64,000 bases of DNA from the NCBI RefSeq assembly GCF_023074185.1, contig NZ_JADPKY010000132.1, forward strand, positions 186,001 to 250,000. The letters are read 5' to 3'. The notes under the pieces are model-generated. The model was not told the origin of the DNA. It made no database searches and saw nothing but the letters and a program-made list of their open reading frames with translations. The stretch is from Bradyrhizobium sp. 132 (GTDB taxonomy: Bacteria > Pseudomonadota > Alphaproteobacteria > Rhizobiales > Xanthobacteraceae). Below, piece after piece: positions 43,737 to 53,134 of this stretch (position 1 is the stretch's first letter; the number at the start of each line of letters is the position of its first letter). A program made the translations under genes and the position numbers.

Positions 43737-45107
43737 CTACCGCCGCACCGCATTCCCGCCGACCACCAATTGCGCAAACCGCTGGGCGCCGTCCGCCGAC
43801 AGATCGGACGTCACGGCGCGCGCGTGATCGAGGCCGACCACGGCGCCGCGCGGGGTTTCCGAGATCATGTTGTTGTTGACGAGCGCGGTGCCGGCGCCCG
43901 GCACGACGGATACGCCGACGCCAGCCAGCGTCTTGCGGATCACGTTGCCCGTGATCGCGACGTCGCGGAGATATTTGCCCCAGCCGGCGACGATACCGTA
44001 GGACGGCGCATTCTCGATCACGTTGCCGGTAACCGACGCATCCGCCTCGATGTAGATGCCGACGCCGGCATCGTCGTCCGGCGCGGTGCCGATTGGGCGT
44101 TTCGGGATCAGATTGCGGATGATGTTGCCCTGGACCACGGCGATGCGGCCGCCTTCGTTGAAATTGCAGACGGAGACGCCGACGGCGGCGCCGTCGACAA
44201 TGTTGTTGGCGATCACGGCGGCCTCGAACGCGAACTCCGAATAGAGCGCGACCTCGCGCACGTCGCTGACACTGTTGCCGGTGATGTGGATGTTCGATGC
44301 CGAATTGCCGCGCACGGCGGAGTAATCGCAGTTTTTGATACGATTGCCGCGCACGATGACGTTTCCGGCGCGGAAGGCGTTGATGGCGTTGCCGTACTGG
44401 CCGGAGCCGCCGGGGCCGGCCTTGATATCTTCGATACGGTTATCAGTGACCAGCGTGCCGTCGTCGCCGATGGCCGTGCGCAGGATCTCGATGCCGTTGT
44501 CATTGGTGCCGGTGATGGTGTTGCGGGAGACGCTGAGACCCCTGGCGTCGAACGACACCACCGCCGTCACCGCGATGTTGGTAAAAAGGTTGCCGGAGAT
44601 GTCGCCCGAGACCTGCTCAAGCCAGACGCCGCTGCCGCCGGAGCCCGTGATCTCGCAATCGGCGATGCGGACGTCGCGCCCCCCGAGCACGTGGATCAGC
44701 CCACGTCGTGCCGGCAGCGGAATGCCGCCGCCATCGAAGGTGATGCCGGTGAGGCCGATCGAATCGGAGCGGTCGCTCTGGATCGCCGAGGCTCCGCCAG
44801 TGAAGATGAGCTTGGTCGCGCCGCGCACGCCGATCAGTTGCGCGCCATTCGGCAAGCGCAACAGTCCCGTGCGGTAGACGCCGGGTGGCAGCGCCAGCGG
44901 CGTTTGCGCCCGCGCGGCCTCATCGATCGCACGCTGGAGCGCACGGGTCTGATCCTCGCTGCTGCCGGGTCGCACATCATACTGCGTGGCATCGCGGCCG
45001 AGCAGCGACGTCACCGGCGCCGCGCGCGCAGCATCGGCCGGCATGGCCAGCGCGCCGGCGATGCCTGCGGTCGAAGCTCCGATGAGATGGCGACGATTGA
45101 GGTCCAT
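43737..45107 (-). CDS. TIGR03808 family Tat-exported right-handed beta-helix protein
   Basis: A 456-residue exported protein. A twin-arginine signal opens it (MDLNRRHLIGASTAGIAGA), with cleavage near ARAAP. After a pectate-lyase-like cap (TRALQRAIDEAARAQTPLAL) come many about 22-residue beta-helix repeats rich in Asn and Gly, such as VRGNRIKNCDYSAVRGNSA, ITGNSVSDVREVALYSEF and VTGNVIENAPSYGIVAGWG. This matches the twin-arginine repeat family TIGR03808. A periplasmic polysaccharide-binding or lyase role is possible, but no catalytic residues are evident. It stands alone, with a repeat copy at each of the nearest 3' and downstream positions. Confidence 0.88.
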   Translation of the reverse strand: MDLNRRHLIGASTAGIAGALAMPADAARAAPVTSLLGRDATQYDVRPGSSEDQTRALQRAIDEAARAQTPLALPPGVYRTGLLRLPNGAQLIGVRGATKLIFTGGASAIQSDRSDSIGLTGITFDGGGIPLPARRGLIHVLGGRDVRIADCEITGSGGSGVWLEQVSGDISGNLFTNIAVTAVVSFDARGLSVSRNTITGTNDNGIEILRTAIGDDGTLVTDNRIEDIKAGPGGSGQYGNAINAFRAGNVIVRGNRIKNCDYSAVRGNSASNIHITGNSVSDVREVALYSEFAFEAAVIANNIVDGAAVGVSVCNFNEGGRIAVVQGNIIRNLIPKRPIGTAPDDDAGVGIYIEADASVTGNVIENAPSYGIVAGWGKYLRDVAITGNVIRKTLAGVGVSVVPGAGTALVNNNMISETPRGAVVGLDHARAVTSDLSADGAQRFAQLVVGGNAVRR

Positions 45108-45199
45108 GACGCGTCCTCCGGCGGACGCGGGGGTCCGCGATGGTTAGGTAGCGCAGGGCGGCTGGTGGCGTGAGGATTGTTCGCGGTAGGGTTAAATGT

Positions 45200-45853
45200 T
45201 TACGCAGTCGTGTTCCGCCCCTTTCGTGCCAACTGCACCATCTCCATCAGCATCGCCTCGCCGGCATCGACCAGTTCCTCCAGCGTGATCCGCGGCGCGC
45301 CCTTGCGGCGCACGGCGCCACTGCGCGCCAGCAGGGGAATATGGACGAATGCTGCCAGCCGCGGCCCGCCGCCCTTGACGTTCTCGATCGCGCGCCAGCT
45401 CAGATAGTTGCAGAGATAGGCGCCGGCATCGCGCGAGGGGCGGGCGTCGATACCGGTGAGGCGCGCGGCGCGCAGCAGCCTTGCCGTGTGTGGACCGAAA
45501 ATCGTCGCGTCCGCATTGGCGGCGATGCCGCGCTTGCTCGATCGGGTGTTGGCGGCGTCGGGCCAGAGCATGGTGACGGCGTTGCGCGCACGGCTCTCGA
45601 TGCGCAGATAGGGCGTACGTGCGGCGAGGCCGAACATCAGCATCGCATCCGGCTTTTCTTTCGCTAAAACCTCCGGCAATTGCTGGTCCACCGCGGCATA
45701 AGTGACCGGGAAGATGTGGCTGAAGATCGCGGCATCGTCGAGTGCGGGACGGCGCAATTGCGCCAGCCGGGCGACCAGCGGCTGCGTCGGGTTGTAGGGC
45801 GCGCCGGGGAAGGGGCCGAAGCCGGTGAGGAGAATGCGGAGCTTGTCGCTCAT
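45200..45853 (-). CDS. pcp: Pyroglutamyl-peptidase I (C15)
   Basis: A 217-residue cysteine peptidase that removes N-terminal pyroglutamate. The N-terminal LLTGFGPFPGAPYNP motif and the triad E86 (YLRIESRARN), C148 (GAYLCNYLSW) and H171 (AAFVHIPLL) are present. The start at 45853 overlaps the meaB stop (ATGA), so it is the last gene of a long leftward run. A functional tie to methylmalonyl-CoA metabolism is not obvious. Confidence 0.9.
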   Translation of the reverse strand: MSDKLRILLTGFGPFPGAPYNPTQPLVARLAQLRRPALDDAAIFSHIFPVTYAAVDQQLPEVLAKEKPDAMLMFGLAARTPYLRIESRARNAVTMLWPDAANTRSSKRGIAANADATIFGPHTARLLRAARLTGIDARPSRDAGAYLCNYLSWRAIENVKGGGPRLAAFVHIPLLARSGAVRRKGAPRITLEELVDAGEAMLMEMVQLARKGRNTTA

Positions 45854-46839
45854 TGCAGCAACTCCAAAATCTGCTCGGCGGCGAGCGCCGGCGTGAGATG
45901 GCCATTGGCCACCTCGGTCTCGATCTTCCGAACCTTCGTCCGCACCGACGCTTCGCTGCGCAGCCGTGCCAGCATACGCTGCTCCAGCATCGACCACATC
46001 CATTTCACCTGCTGCTCGCGCCGTCGCGCGGCGAACTCGCCGGATGCGTTCATCGCCTTGCGGTGATCGAGGACCTTCTGCCAGAGTTTTGCAATGCCAT
46101 CTCCGGTCAGTGCCGAATAGGTTTCGACCGGCGGATGCCAGTGCTCGGAGCGCGGCGTCAGGATATGCAGCGCGCCGCGATAATCGGCGGCGGTGATGTT
46201 GGCGCGCTTGAGATTGTCGCCGTCGGCCTTGTTGATCGCGATCATGTCGGCGAGCTCGACCAGGCCTTTCTTGATGCCTTGCAACTCATCGCCGCCGCCG
46301 GGCAGCATCAAAGCGAGGAAGAAATCGGTCATGTCGCAGACCGCGGTCTCGGATTGGCCGATGCCGACGGTCTCGACCAGCACGACGTCGAAGCCGGCTG
46401 CCTCGCACAGCAGCATCGCCTCGCGCGTCTTGGCGGCGACGCCGCCGAGGGTACCCGAGGATGGCGAGGGCCGGATGAAGGCGTGGTCGGAGGCCGAGAG
46501 CTGCGCCATCCGCGTTTTGTCGCCGAGGATCGAGCCGCCGCTGCGCGCCGAGGACGGATCGACAGCGAGCACCGCGACCTTGTGGCCCTGTTCGATCAGA
46601 TGGGTTCCGAGCGCATCGATGGTAGTGGACTTGCCGACCCCGGGCGAGCCGGTGATGCCGACGCGGACCGCCTTGCCGGTGTCGGGCAGGAGCATCTGCA
46701 CCAGTTCACGCGCCAGCGCCTGATGGTCGTTGCGCCGGCTCTCGACCAGCGTGATGGCCCGCGCTAGCGCCGCGCGGCTGCCGACGCGCAAATCGCGGGC
46801 GAGGGTTTTGATGTCCAGCGAGGCCTTCTTCTCAGTCAT
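45850..46839 (-). CDS. meaB: MeaB, methylmalonyl-CoA mutase chaperone GTPase
   Basis: A 329-residue G3E-family GTPase. The Walker A is GSPGVGKSTT (about 64-73), a conserved AVDPSSARSGGSILGDKTRM (about 92-111) follows, then ETVGIGQSE with the switch region and the base-specific NKAD. An N-terminal helical arm and a C-terminal dimerisation arm are present. MeaB gates B12 cofactor loading and protects methylmalonyl-CoA mutase, whose two subunits are encoded 4-9 kb upstream on the same strand. Between them lie a TTT transporter and a broken DUF3298-like gene. It starts 51 bp after tctA. Confidence 0.93.
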   Translation of the reverse strand: MTEKKASLDIKTLARDLRVGSRAALARAITLVESRRNDHQALARELVQMLLPDTGKAVRVGITGSPGVGKSTTIDALGTHLIEQGHKVAVLAVDPSSARSGGSILGDKTRMAQLSASDHAFIRPSPSSGTLGGVAAKTREAMLLCEAAGFDVVLVETVGIGQSETAVCDMTDFFLALMLPGGGDELQGIKKGLVELADMIAINKADGDNLKRANITAADYRGALHILTPRSEHWHPPVETYSALTGDGIAKLWQKVLDHRKAMNASGEFAARRREQQVKWMWSMLEQRMLARLRSEASVRTKVRKIETEVANGHLTPALAAEQILELLQ

Positions 46840-46890
46840 GCCCTGCTTTACAACGCCCCGGCGGGGCAGGCGAGGGTTGCTCGCCCGATA

Positions 46891-48405
46891 TCACCGGGAT
46901 GTCGCCGCCACTCCCGTCCGTACCGGTTTCAGCTTCCGCCACGCCCAGACCATCACCGGCCACAGCAGCGCCCCGATCGCCATGGCGGCGAGGATGGCGG
47001 CGACGGGGCGCTCGAAGAACGGCAGGATGCTGCCGTCGGACTTGATCAGCGAGGTCACGAAAGCCTGCTCGACCATGGTGCCCATGACGATGCCGAGCAC
47101 CATCGCGGCGACGGGATAGCCGTTGGCCTCCATCACATAACCGATGATGCCGAAGGCGGCGACGGTGACGACGCCGAACATGTTGTTGCCGATCGCGAAC
47201 GAGCCGACAGCGCAGCACAGCATGATGATCGGCATGATTGCGGAGCGCGGTGCCAGCAGGATGTAGGCGGCGATCCGGATCATGGCGATGCCCAGCGGGA
47301 TCATCAAAATGTTCGCGATGATGAACATCAGGTAGATCGCGTACATGCTCGACGCTTTCTCGGTGAAAAGCGTCGGCCCGGGGTTGAGCCCCTTCATGTA
47401 GAGCACGCCGATCGCGATCGCGGCGATGGTGTCGCCGGGAATGCCGAACAGCAGCGAGGGCACCCAGCCCGAGGCGATGCTGGCGTTGTTGCTGGCGCCG
47501 GCCTCGACCAGTCCTTCGACATGGCCGGTGCCGAATTTTTCCGGCTCCTTGGAGAAGCGCTTGGACATCGCATAGGAGACCCAGGCGGCCATGTCGGCGC
47601 CGGCGCCAGGCAGTACGCCGATGATGATGCCGACGATGTTTCCGCGCGTCATCTGCCAATGGTATTGCTTGGTCAGTTTCCACTGGCCGGCCATGATGCT
47701 TCCGAATTTGCGCCGCGGCAGCGGCGGCGGCTCCGGCGTCAGCATCGCGCGCATCACCTGCGCCACCGCGAACACGCCGACCAGTGCCGGGATCGGCTCG
47801 ATGCCGCCGAACAGATCGGTGAGGCCGAAGGTGAAGCGCGGCACGCCGCCGGGATTTTCGATGCCGATGCAGGAGACCAGCAGGCCAAGGAACATGCCCG
47901 CGATCGCCTTCACGGGCGAGGATCGCGCCACCAGCGTCGCGCACATCAGGCCGAGCAACGCCAGCCAGAAATATTCGAAGGTCGAGAACGACAGCGCGAT
48001 CTCGGCCAGTGGCGGCGCCAGGATCATCAGCGACAGCACGCCGGCGATGCCGCCGACCGCGGAGAACCACACGCCGGCCCCGAGCGCGAGCTCGGCCTGT
48101 CCCTTGCGCGTCATGGCGTAGGCCTCGTCCGCATAGGCTGCGGAGGCTGGCGTGCCCGGGATGCGCAGCAGCGCGCCGGGGATATCGCCGGAGAAGATCG
48201 CCATCGAGGACGCGGCGACGATGGTCGCGATCGCCGCGATCGGCGAGAGATAGAAGGTGACGGGGACGAGCAGGGCGGTTGCCATCGTCGCCGACAGGCC
48301 CGGCAGCGAGCCGATCACGAGCCCGTACACGGAGGCTGCGAACATCGCGATGATGACCTCCCAGGTGGAGATCAGTGCGAACGCTTCAATCAGGGTTTTC
48401 AGCAT
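46891..48405 (-). CDS. tctA: Tripartite tricarboxylate transporter TctA
   Basis: A 504-residue large permease of the TTT family with about eleven membrane helices. Signatures: GSLPGLSATMATALLVPVTF (about 33-52), GDIPGALLRIPGTPASAAYAD (about 74-94), and the repeated-half counterparts VLPGAGADMAAWVSYAMSKRF and ASNNASIASGWVPSLLFGIPGD. It works with a small membrane subunit and a periplasmic binding protein to take up carboxylates using ion gradients. It starts 4 bp after tctB. Confidence 0.92.
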   Translation of the reverse strand: MLKTLIEAFALISTWEVIIAMFAASVYGLVIGSLPGLSATMATALLVPVTFYLSPIAAIATIVAASSMAIFSGDIPGALLRIPGTPASAAYADEAYAMTRKGQAELALGAGVWFSAVGGIAGVLSLMILAPPLAEIALSFSTFEYFWLALLGLMCATLVARSSPVKAIAGMFLGLLVSCIGIENPGGVPRFTFGLTDLFGGIEPIPALVGVFAVAQVMRAMLTPEPPPLPRRKFGSIMAGQWKLTKQYHWQMTRGNIVGIIIGVLPGAGADMAAWVSYAMSKRFSKEPEKFGTGHVEGLVEAGASNNASIASGWVPSLLFGIPGDTIAAIAIGVLYMKGLNPGPTLFTEKASSMYAIYLMFIIANILMIPLGIAMIRIAAYILLAPRSAIMPIIMLCCAVGSFAIGNNMFGVVTVAAFGIIGYVMEANGYPVAAMVLGIVMGTMVEQAFVTSLIKSDGSILPFFERPVAAILAAMAIGALLWPVMVWAWRKLKPVRTGVAATSR

Positions 48406-48409
48406 GAAT

Positions 48410-48904
48410 TCACCAGGGCGTCGGCAGCAGGCCGGCGGGAAGCGGCACGCGCAGCAGCTTGCCGAAGATGAGATGGATGGCGAAGGGCGACAGCGCGGCG
48501 AGCGGCAGCGCCAGCTTCCACTTCGCCCCTAACGCAGTCGAGGTGACATAGACCATGATCGCCGCGGTGATGATGAAGCCGAGCCGGTCGGCCGCGACCA
48601 CGTAGAACAGCAGCAGCGCCGGCGGCAGCAGCGCGCGCAGGCTGTAGAACTTGCCCTGCGGCGGCGCTGCTGCGGCGGCTTGGCCGTCCTCGAGCGGGAT
48701 CAGCTCTTCCTCCTCCTCGAAGGTGTGACCGATGCCGAACACGATCGCGAGCCCGCACAGCGCAAGGCCGATGCCGATCACGAGCGGAAACACGTTGGGG
48801 CCGACCGGCTGCCCCGGCACCGGCGGCAGCAGCCAGCCGCCATAGGCAGAAGCTGCGCCGAGCACGACGAGAAACGATCCCGTGACCGAGTCGGGAAGAC
48901 GCAT
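48410..48904 (-). CDS. tctB: Tripartite tricarboxylate transporter TctB
   Basis: A 164-residue small TTT subunit with four hydrophobic segments (about 8-24, 38-58, 90-108 and 115-135). The sequence is the usual weakly conserved TctB type (FLVVLGAASAYGGWLLPP, NVFPLVIGIGLALCGL), with an acidic loop EEEEELIPLED between helices two and three. It lies between tctC (98 bp upstream, with a hairpin) and tctA (4 bp). Confidence 0.88.
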   Translation of the reverse strand: MRLPDSVTGSFLVVLGAASAYGGWLLPPVPGQPVGPNVFPLVIGIGLALCGLAIVFGIGHTFEEEEELIPLEDGQAAAAAPPQGKFYSLRALLPPALLLFYVVAADRLGFIITAAIMVYVTSTALGAKWKLALPLAALSPFAIHLIFGKLLRVPLPAGLLPTPW

Positions 48905-48931
48905 GGGAGGAGTCCTATGAAAGAAGTTCTC

Positions 48932-48955
48932 CCTCTTCCCGCGCGCGGGGAGAGG
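48932..48955 (-). repeat. Hairpin between tctC and tctB
   Basis: CCTCTTCCCGC (48932-48942) and GCGGGGAGAGG (48945-48955) form an 11-bp stem with one G-T pair and a 2-nt loop. No U run follows on the minus strand. Its position after the binding-protein gene suits mRNA stabilisation or partial termination, giving more TctC than membrane subunits. Confidence 0.5.
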
Positions 48956-49002
48956 CGATCAGCGCGTACAATCCCGGCATCATCCCGGTGCCGGATGCCG
49001 GA

Positions 49003-49995
49003 TCACGCCTTGCTCAGACCCGCCGCCTTCATCGCCTCGCCCATCTGGGCGTCGCCCTTGTCCATGAAGCTGCCGAACTGGCCGGCATCGCCCCACACCG
49101 TGCCGAAGCCGCGATTGCTCATGAAGTCCTTGAACTCGGCGGAGTCATAAACCTTCTTCAGCGCCGCGGTGAGCTTCGTCGCGATCTCCGGCGGCAGGTT
49201 CTTTGGCGCGCCGATCCCGCGCCAGGCGCCGGTCGCGTAGTCGATGCCCATCGCCTCCTTCAGCGTCGGCACGTCCTTGAAGATCGGATTGCGCGCCGGC
49301 GCCATGATGGCAAGGCTCCTGGCCTTGCCGGCCTCGATGATGGCGCGGGCTTCCGGCACCGAGCAGGTGGTGAGGTCGAGGCCGCCGGCGGCGAGATCCT
49401 GCATCGCGGGGGCGGCACCGTTCGACGGCACCCAGGCGACCTGGTTGGCGGGCAGGCCCATCGCCTGCATCCAGCCGACCAGCGCGAGATGCCAGATGCC
49501 GCCCTGGCCGGTGCCCGAGGCCTTGAACTTGCCGGGAGGGGCCGCCTTGATCGCCTCGGCGAGCTCCTTCACCGTCTTGTAGGGCGAGGACGAGGAGACC
49601 TGGATGCCCGGCGGGTCCTCGTTCATCAGCGCCAGCGGGGTGTAGCTCTTCGGCGCCAGTTCGGTCAGTCCCTGCCAGTGCATCATCGAGATTTCGACCG
49701 TGAGCATGCCGATGGTGTAGCCATCGGGCTGCGCGGTCGCGATCGCGGTATGGCCGACGACGCCGGACCCGCCGGTGCGATTGACGACGTTGAAGGGTTG
49801 GCCGAGATCCTTTTCCAGAAGTGCTGCGACAATCCGCGCAGTCGCGTCGGTGCCGCCGCCCGCGCCCCAGGGCACGATCAGGGTGACCGGCCGCGCCGGA
49901 TAGGCCTGTGCGAGAGCGGGTCTAAGGCCGAATGCAGCGGATGCTGCAACCACGGCAGATGAAGCCGCAAAGGTGCGGCGCGTAATCTTGGACAT
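49003..49995 (-). CDS. tctC: TTT substrate-binding protein (Bug/TctC)
   Basis: A 330-residue periplasmic Bug-family binding protein. The signal includes KITRRTFAASSAVVAAS, a Tat-like motif, with cleavage near PALAQA. The mature start YPARPVTLIVPWGAGGGTDATAR is the family signature, with the ligand loop around GHTAIATAQPDGYTIG. The ligand is probably a carboxylate; context suggests a propionate- or methylmalonate-related acid, but this is inference. ATG 49995 is chosen over a TTG three bases upstream. It is the first gene of the transporter set. Confidence 0.9.
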   Translation of the reverse strand: MSKITRRTFAASSAVVAASAAFGLRPALAQAYPARPVTLIVPWGAGGGTDATARIVAALLEKDLGQPFNVVNRTGGSGVVGHTAIATAQPDGYTIGMLTVEISMMHWQGLTELAPKSYTPLALMNEDPPGIQVSSSSPYKTVKELAEAIKAAPPGKFKASGTGQGGIWHLALVGWMQAMGLPANQVAWVPSNGAAPAMQDLAAGGLDLTTCSVPEARAIIEAGKARSLAIMAPARNPIFKDVPTLKEAMGIDYATGAWRGIGAPKNLPPEIATKLTAALKKVYDSAEFKDFMSNRGFGTVWGDAGQFGSFMDKGDAQMGEAMKAAGLSKA

Positions 49996-50126
49996 CAATG
50001 CCTCCCAGCGGCGCCCGTGATACCGGGCGCTCTTGTCAATGGCGGCATTCTAGTCGGCTTTGCAGCGCCGCTGCAAGGTAGCGCTACCAGCGCGTTGTGA
50101 GCAATGCGGCGCTGCTCAAACGATGG

Positions 50127-50920
50127 TCACTGCGGCTCTTCCACGTCGGCCTTCGGCCGCGCGCCGCCGAACATACGGGTGCCTTCCGCGGTGAGATAAG
50201 GCTTCAGCGTTTCCCACGGCGCGAATGCGACATATTCGCCCTCGGCGTAGGGTCCGACTGCATAGGGCGGGTAGTGGAAGGTGAGCCCGGAACTCTTGCC
50301 CGCATCGGTCGAAGGCGCGAGCGTCACAGCGCCGATCTTGAGCAGGCTCGGCTCCACGCTTTTGAACCATTCATCGGTCGCGGTCTCGCTGGTATCGCGC
50401 TTCTTCTTCTCGAACTTCAGCGAGGCGATCACGGCCTTCACCATCGCCTTCATGGTTGGGCCGTTGTCGGCGGTCTCGGTGAAGAACGGGCGGATCGAGA
50501 TGCGCTTGTTCTCTGCCTTGTCCCACAGGATCGTGTTCACGTCCGAATTGGGATGGGCGCCGTGGGTATCCATGTAGTCGTTGCGGAGAATGCTGACATA
50601 GCGCTCGGCGACGACGGAGCGGATCGCATATTTGCGCTCAAAGTCCCAGCCGCCGTCCTTAAAGAACTGCGGATCCTCTTTGCGCGAGGCGGCAGCTTCA
50701 GCCGCGTTCTTGTCGAGCCACTTTTTGCCCTCAGCGAGACAATCCGCCGCCAGCGTCGGGGCAGCTTGATCTTGTCGTCGAGGAAGACGCGCGCCTCGAT
50801 GCTCTTGTTTTTGATGACGGCGTCGGGTTTGGGGTCGGCGGCGAGAGAGGGACCCAACAACGCGCCGCAAGCTGCGATCACAGCCAGTGTGTGCGTGAAC
50901 GTTGGCGCGGAAAATATCAC
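50127..50920 (-). pseudogene. DUF3298-like exported protein with one-base frameshift
   Basis: The gene starts at 50920 with a signal peptide (MIFSAPTFTHTLAVIAACGA, cleavage near SLAADP) and reads to ...VFLDDKIK at 50765. The coherent frame then shifts: TLAADCLAEGKKWLDKNAAE up to the stop at 50127. One extra G at 50765 (AAGGCTGCC) would join them into about 264 residues. The C-terminal part (AERYVSILRNDYMDTHGAHPN, NTILWDKAENKRISI, then AVGPYAEGEYVAFAPWETLKPYL) is of the DUF3298/PdaC kind: periplasmic, function unclear. It lies 34 bp after the methylmalonyl-CoA mutase large subunit gene. Real decay or sequence error cannot be told apart here. Confidence 0.75.
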
Positions 50921-50954
50921 GCAATGTCCTTCTTGCCTGAGATCGACGGCGACG

Positions 50955-53111
50955 CTACTCCGCCGCCTCGCTATGTCCGAGCCGGGCGTTCAGCTTGCGG
51001 ATCAGCTCCTCGGCCGCGTCCGCGATCACCGTGCCCGGCGGGAAGATCGCTTCGGCGCCGGCCGCATAGAGCGCGTCGTAATCCTGTGGCGGCACCACGC
51101 CGCCGACGATGATCATGATGTCGTCGCGGCCCTGCTTCTTCAGCGCGGCCTTCAATTCCGGTACCGCCGTGAGGTGGGCGGCGGCGAGGGAGGAGACGCC
51201 GAGGATGTGCACGTCGTTCTCGACTGCCTGCCGTGCGGCTTCGTCGGCGGTCGCAAATAGCGGCCCGATGTCGACGTCGAAGCCGATGTCGGCGAAGGCC
51301 GACGCGATCACCTTCTGGCCGCGGTCGTGACCGTCCTGGCCGATTTTTGCGACCAGGATGCGTGGGCGGCGGCCTTCGGCTTCCTCGAAGGCGTCGATCA
51401 GCGCCTGAACCTTCTCGGCCCGGTTACCCATGCTGGACGCCTCCCGCTTGTAGACGCCGGTGATCGACTTGATCTCGGCGCGGTGCCGGCCGAACACCTT
51501 TTCCATCGCGTCCGAAATCTCGCCGACGGTCGCCTTCGCGCGCGCGGCGTCGATGGCGAGCGCGAGCAGATTGCCCTTGCCTTCGCCGGCCGAGCGCGTG
51601 AGTGCTGCGAGGGCGGCGTCGACGTCCTTCTGGTCGCGTTCGGATTTCAGCCGCGTCAGCTTGTCGATCTGGAGCCGGCGGACATTGGTGTTGTCGACCT
51701 TGAGAATGTCGATCGGGGCTTCGTCCGTCGGCTTGTACTTGTTGACGCCGATCACGGCCTGCTTGCCGGCGTCGATCCGGGCCTGGGTCTTGGCCGAGGC
51801 CTCCTCGATGCGCAGTTTCGGCACGCCGGCCTCGATGGCTTTCGCCATGCCGCCGAGCTCCTCGACCTCCTGGATATGGCTCCACGCCTTGGCGGCGAGA
51901 TCACGTGTGAGGCGCTCGACATAATACGAACCGCCCCAGGGATCGATGATGCGGGTGGTGCCGCTCTCCTGCTGCAGGAACAGCTGGGTGTTGCGGGCGA
52001 TGCGTGCCGAAAAGTCGGTCGGCAGCGCCAGCGCCTCGTCGAGCGCGTTGGTGTGCAGCGACTGGGTATGGCCTTGCGTTGCCGCCATCGCCTCCACCGT
52101 CGTGCGCATCACGTTGTTGAAGACGTCCTGCGCGGTCAGCGACCAGCCCGATGTCTGGCAATGCGTGCGCAGCGAGAGCGAACGCGGGTCTTTCGGATTG
52201 AACGGCTTGAGCAGCTTCGCCCAGAGCAGCCGCGCGGCGCGCATCTTGGCGACTTCCATGAAGAAGTTCATGCCGGTCGCCCAGAAGAACGACAGCCGCG
52301 GCGCGAAGCGGTCGACGTCGAGGCCCGCCGCCAGGCCGGCGCGAAGATATTCGACGCCGTCGGCCAGCGTATAGGCGAGCTCGAGGTCCTGCGTCGCGCC
52401 AGCCTCCTGCATGTGATAACCGGAGATCGAGATCGAATTGTATTTCGGCATTTTCTGCGAGGTGTATGCAAAAATGTCCGAGATGATCCGCATCGAGGGC
52501 GCAGGCGGATAGATATAGGTGTTGCGCACCATGAACTCTTTCAGAATGTCGTTCTGAATTGTCCCTGAGAGCTTTTCCGGCGCCACGCCCTGTTCGCCCG
52601 CGGCGGCGACGTAGAGCGCGAGGATCGGCAGCACCGCGCCGTTCATGGTCATGGACACGCTCATCTGGTCGAGCGGAATCCCCGCAAACAGCGTGCGCAT
52701 GTCGTAGATGGAATCGATCGCAACGCCGGCCATGCCGACGTCGCCGCCGACGCGCGGATGATCGCTGTCATAGCCGCGATGGGTGGCGAGATCGAAGGCG
52801 ACCGAAAGACCCTTCTGTCCGGCCGCGAGGTTGCGGCGGTAGAATGCGTTGGAATCCTCCGCCGTGGAGAAGCCGGCATATTGCCTGACGGTCCAGGGCT
52901 GGTTGACATACATGGTCGGGTAGGGGCCGCGCAGATAGGGCGCGATGCCCGGATAGGTCTCGAGGAAATCAAGTCCGGCGAGATCGGCCTCGCCATAGGC
53001 AGGTTTCACCAGAATGCCCTCGGGCGTCAGCCACGGCTCGGCGCTACCTGATGGCGCGGCGCTTGTGGTCCGCTCGAAGGCGATGTCTGCGAAGTTCGGA
53101 ATGCGGCTCAT
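50955..53111 (-). CDS. mutB: Methylmalonyl-CoA mutase, large catalytic subunit
   Basis: A 718-residue B12-dependent mutase converting (R)-methylmalonyl-CoA to succinyl-CoA. The TIM-barrel domain begins PWTVRQYAGFSTAEDSNAFY and has RNTQLFLQQESGTTRIIDPWGGSYYVE (two adjoining parts). The C-terminal cobalamin domain has the base-off motif GQDGHDRGQK (D-x-H-x-x-G) and GGVVPPQDY. The start at 53111 opens MSRIPNFADIAFE. It follows the GFA gene by 23 bp. It is often also named scpA or bhbA. Confidence 0.93.
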   Translation of the reverse strand: MSRIPNFADIAFERTTSAAPSGSAEPWLTPEGILVKPAYGEADLAGLDFLETYPGIAPYLRGPYPTMYVNQPWTVRQYAGFSTAEDSNAFYRRNLAAGQKGLSVAFDLATHRGYDSDHPRVGGDVGMAGVAIDSIYDMRTLFAGIPLDQMSVSMTMNGAVLPILALYVAAAGEQGVAPEKLSGTIQNDILKEFMVRNTYIYPPAPSMRIISDIFAYTSQKMPKYNSISISGYHMQEAGATQDLELAYTLADGVEYLRAGLAAGLDVDRFAPRLSFFWATGMNFFMEVAKMRAARLLWAKLLKPFNPKDPRSLSLRTHCQTSGWSLTAQDVFNNVMRTTVEAMAATQGHTQSLHTNALDEALALPTDFSARIARNTQLFLQQESGTTRIIDPWGGSYYVERLTRDLAAKAWSHIQEVEELGGMAKAIEAGVPKLRIEEASAKTQARIDAGKQAVIGVNKYKPTDEAPIDILKVDNTNVRRLQIDKLTRLKSERDQKDVDAALAALTRSAGEGKGNLLALAIDAARAKATVGEISDAMEKVFGRHRAEIKSITGVYKREASSMGNRAEKVQALIDAFEEAEGRRPRILVAKIGQDGHDRGQKVIASAFADIGFDVDIGPLFATADEAARQAVENDVHILGVSSLAAAHLTAVPELKAALKKQGRDDIMIIVGGVVPPQDYDALYAAGAEAIFPPGTVIADAAEELIRKLNARLGHSEAAE

Positions 53112-53134
53112 GGTTTCAACCATATCATAGGCGC

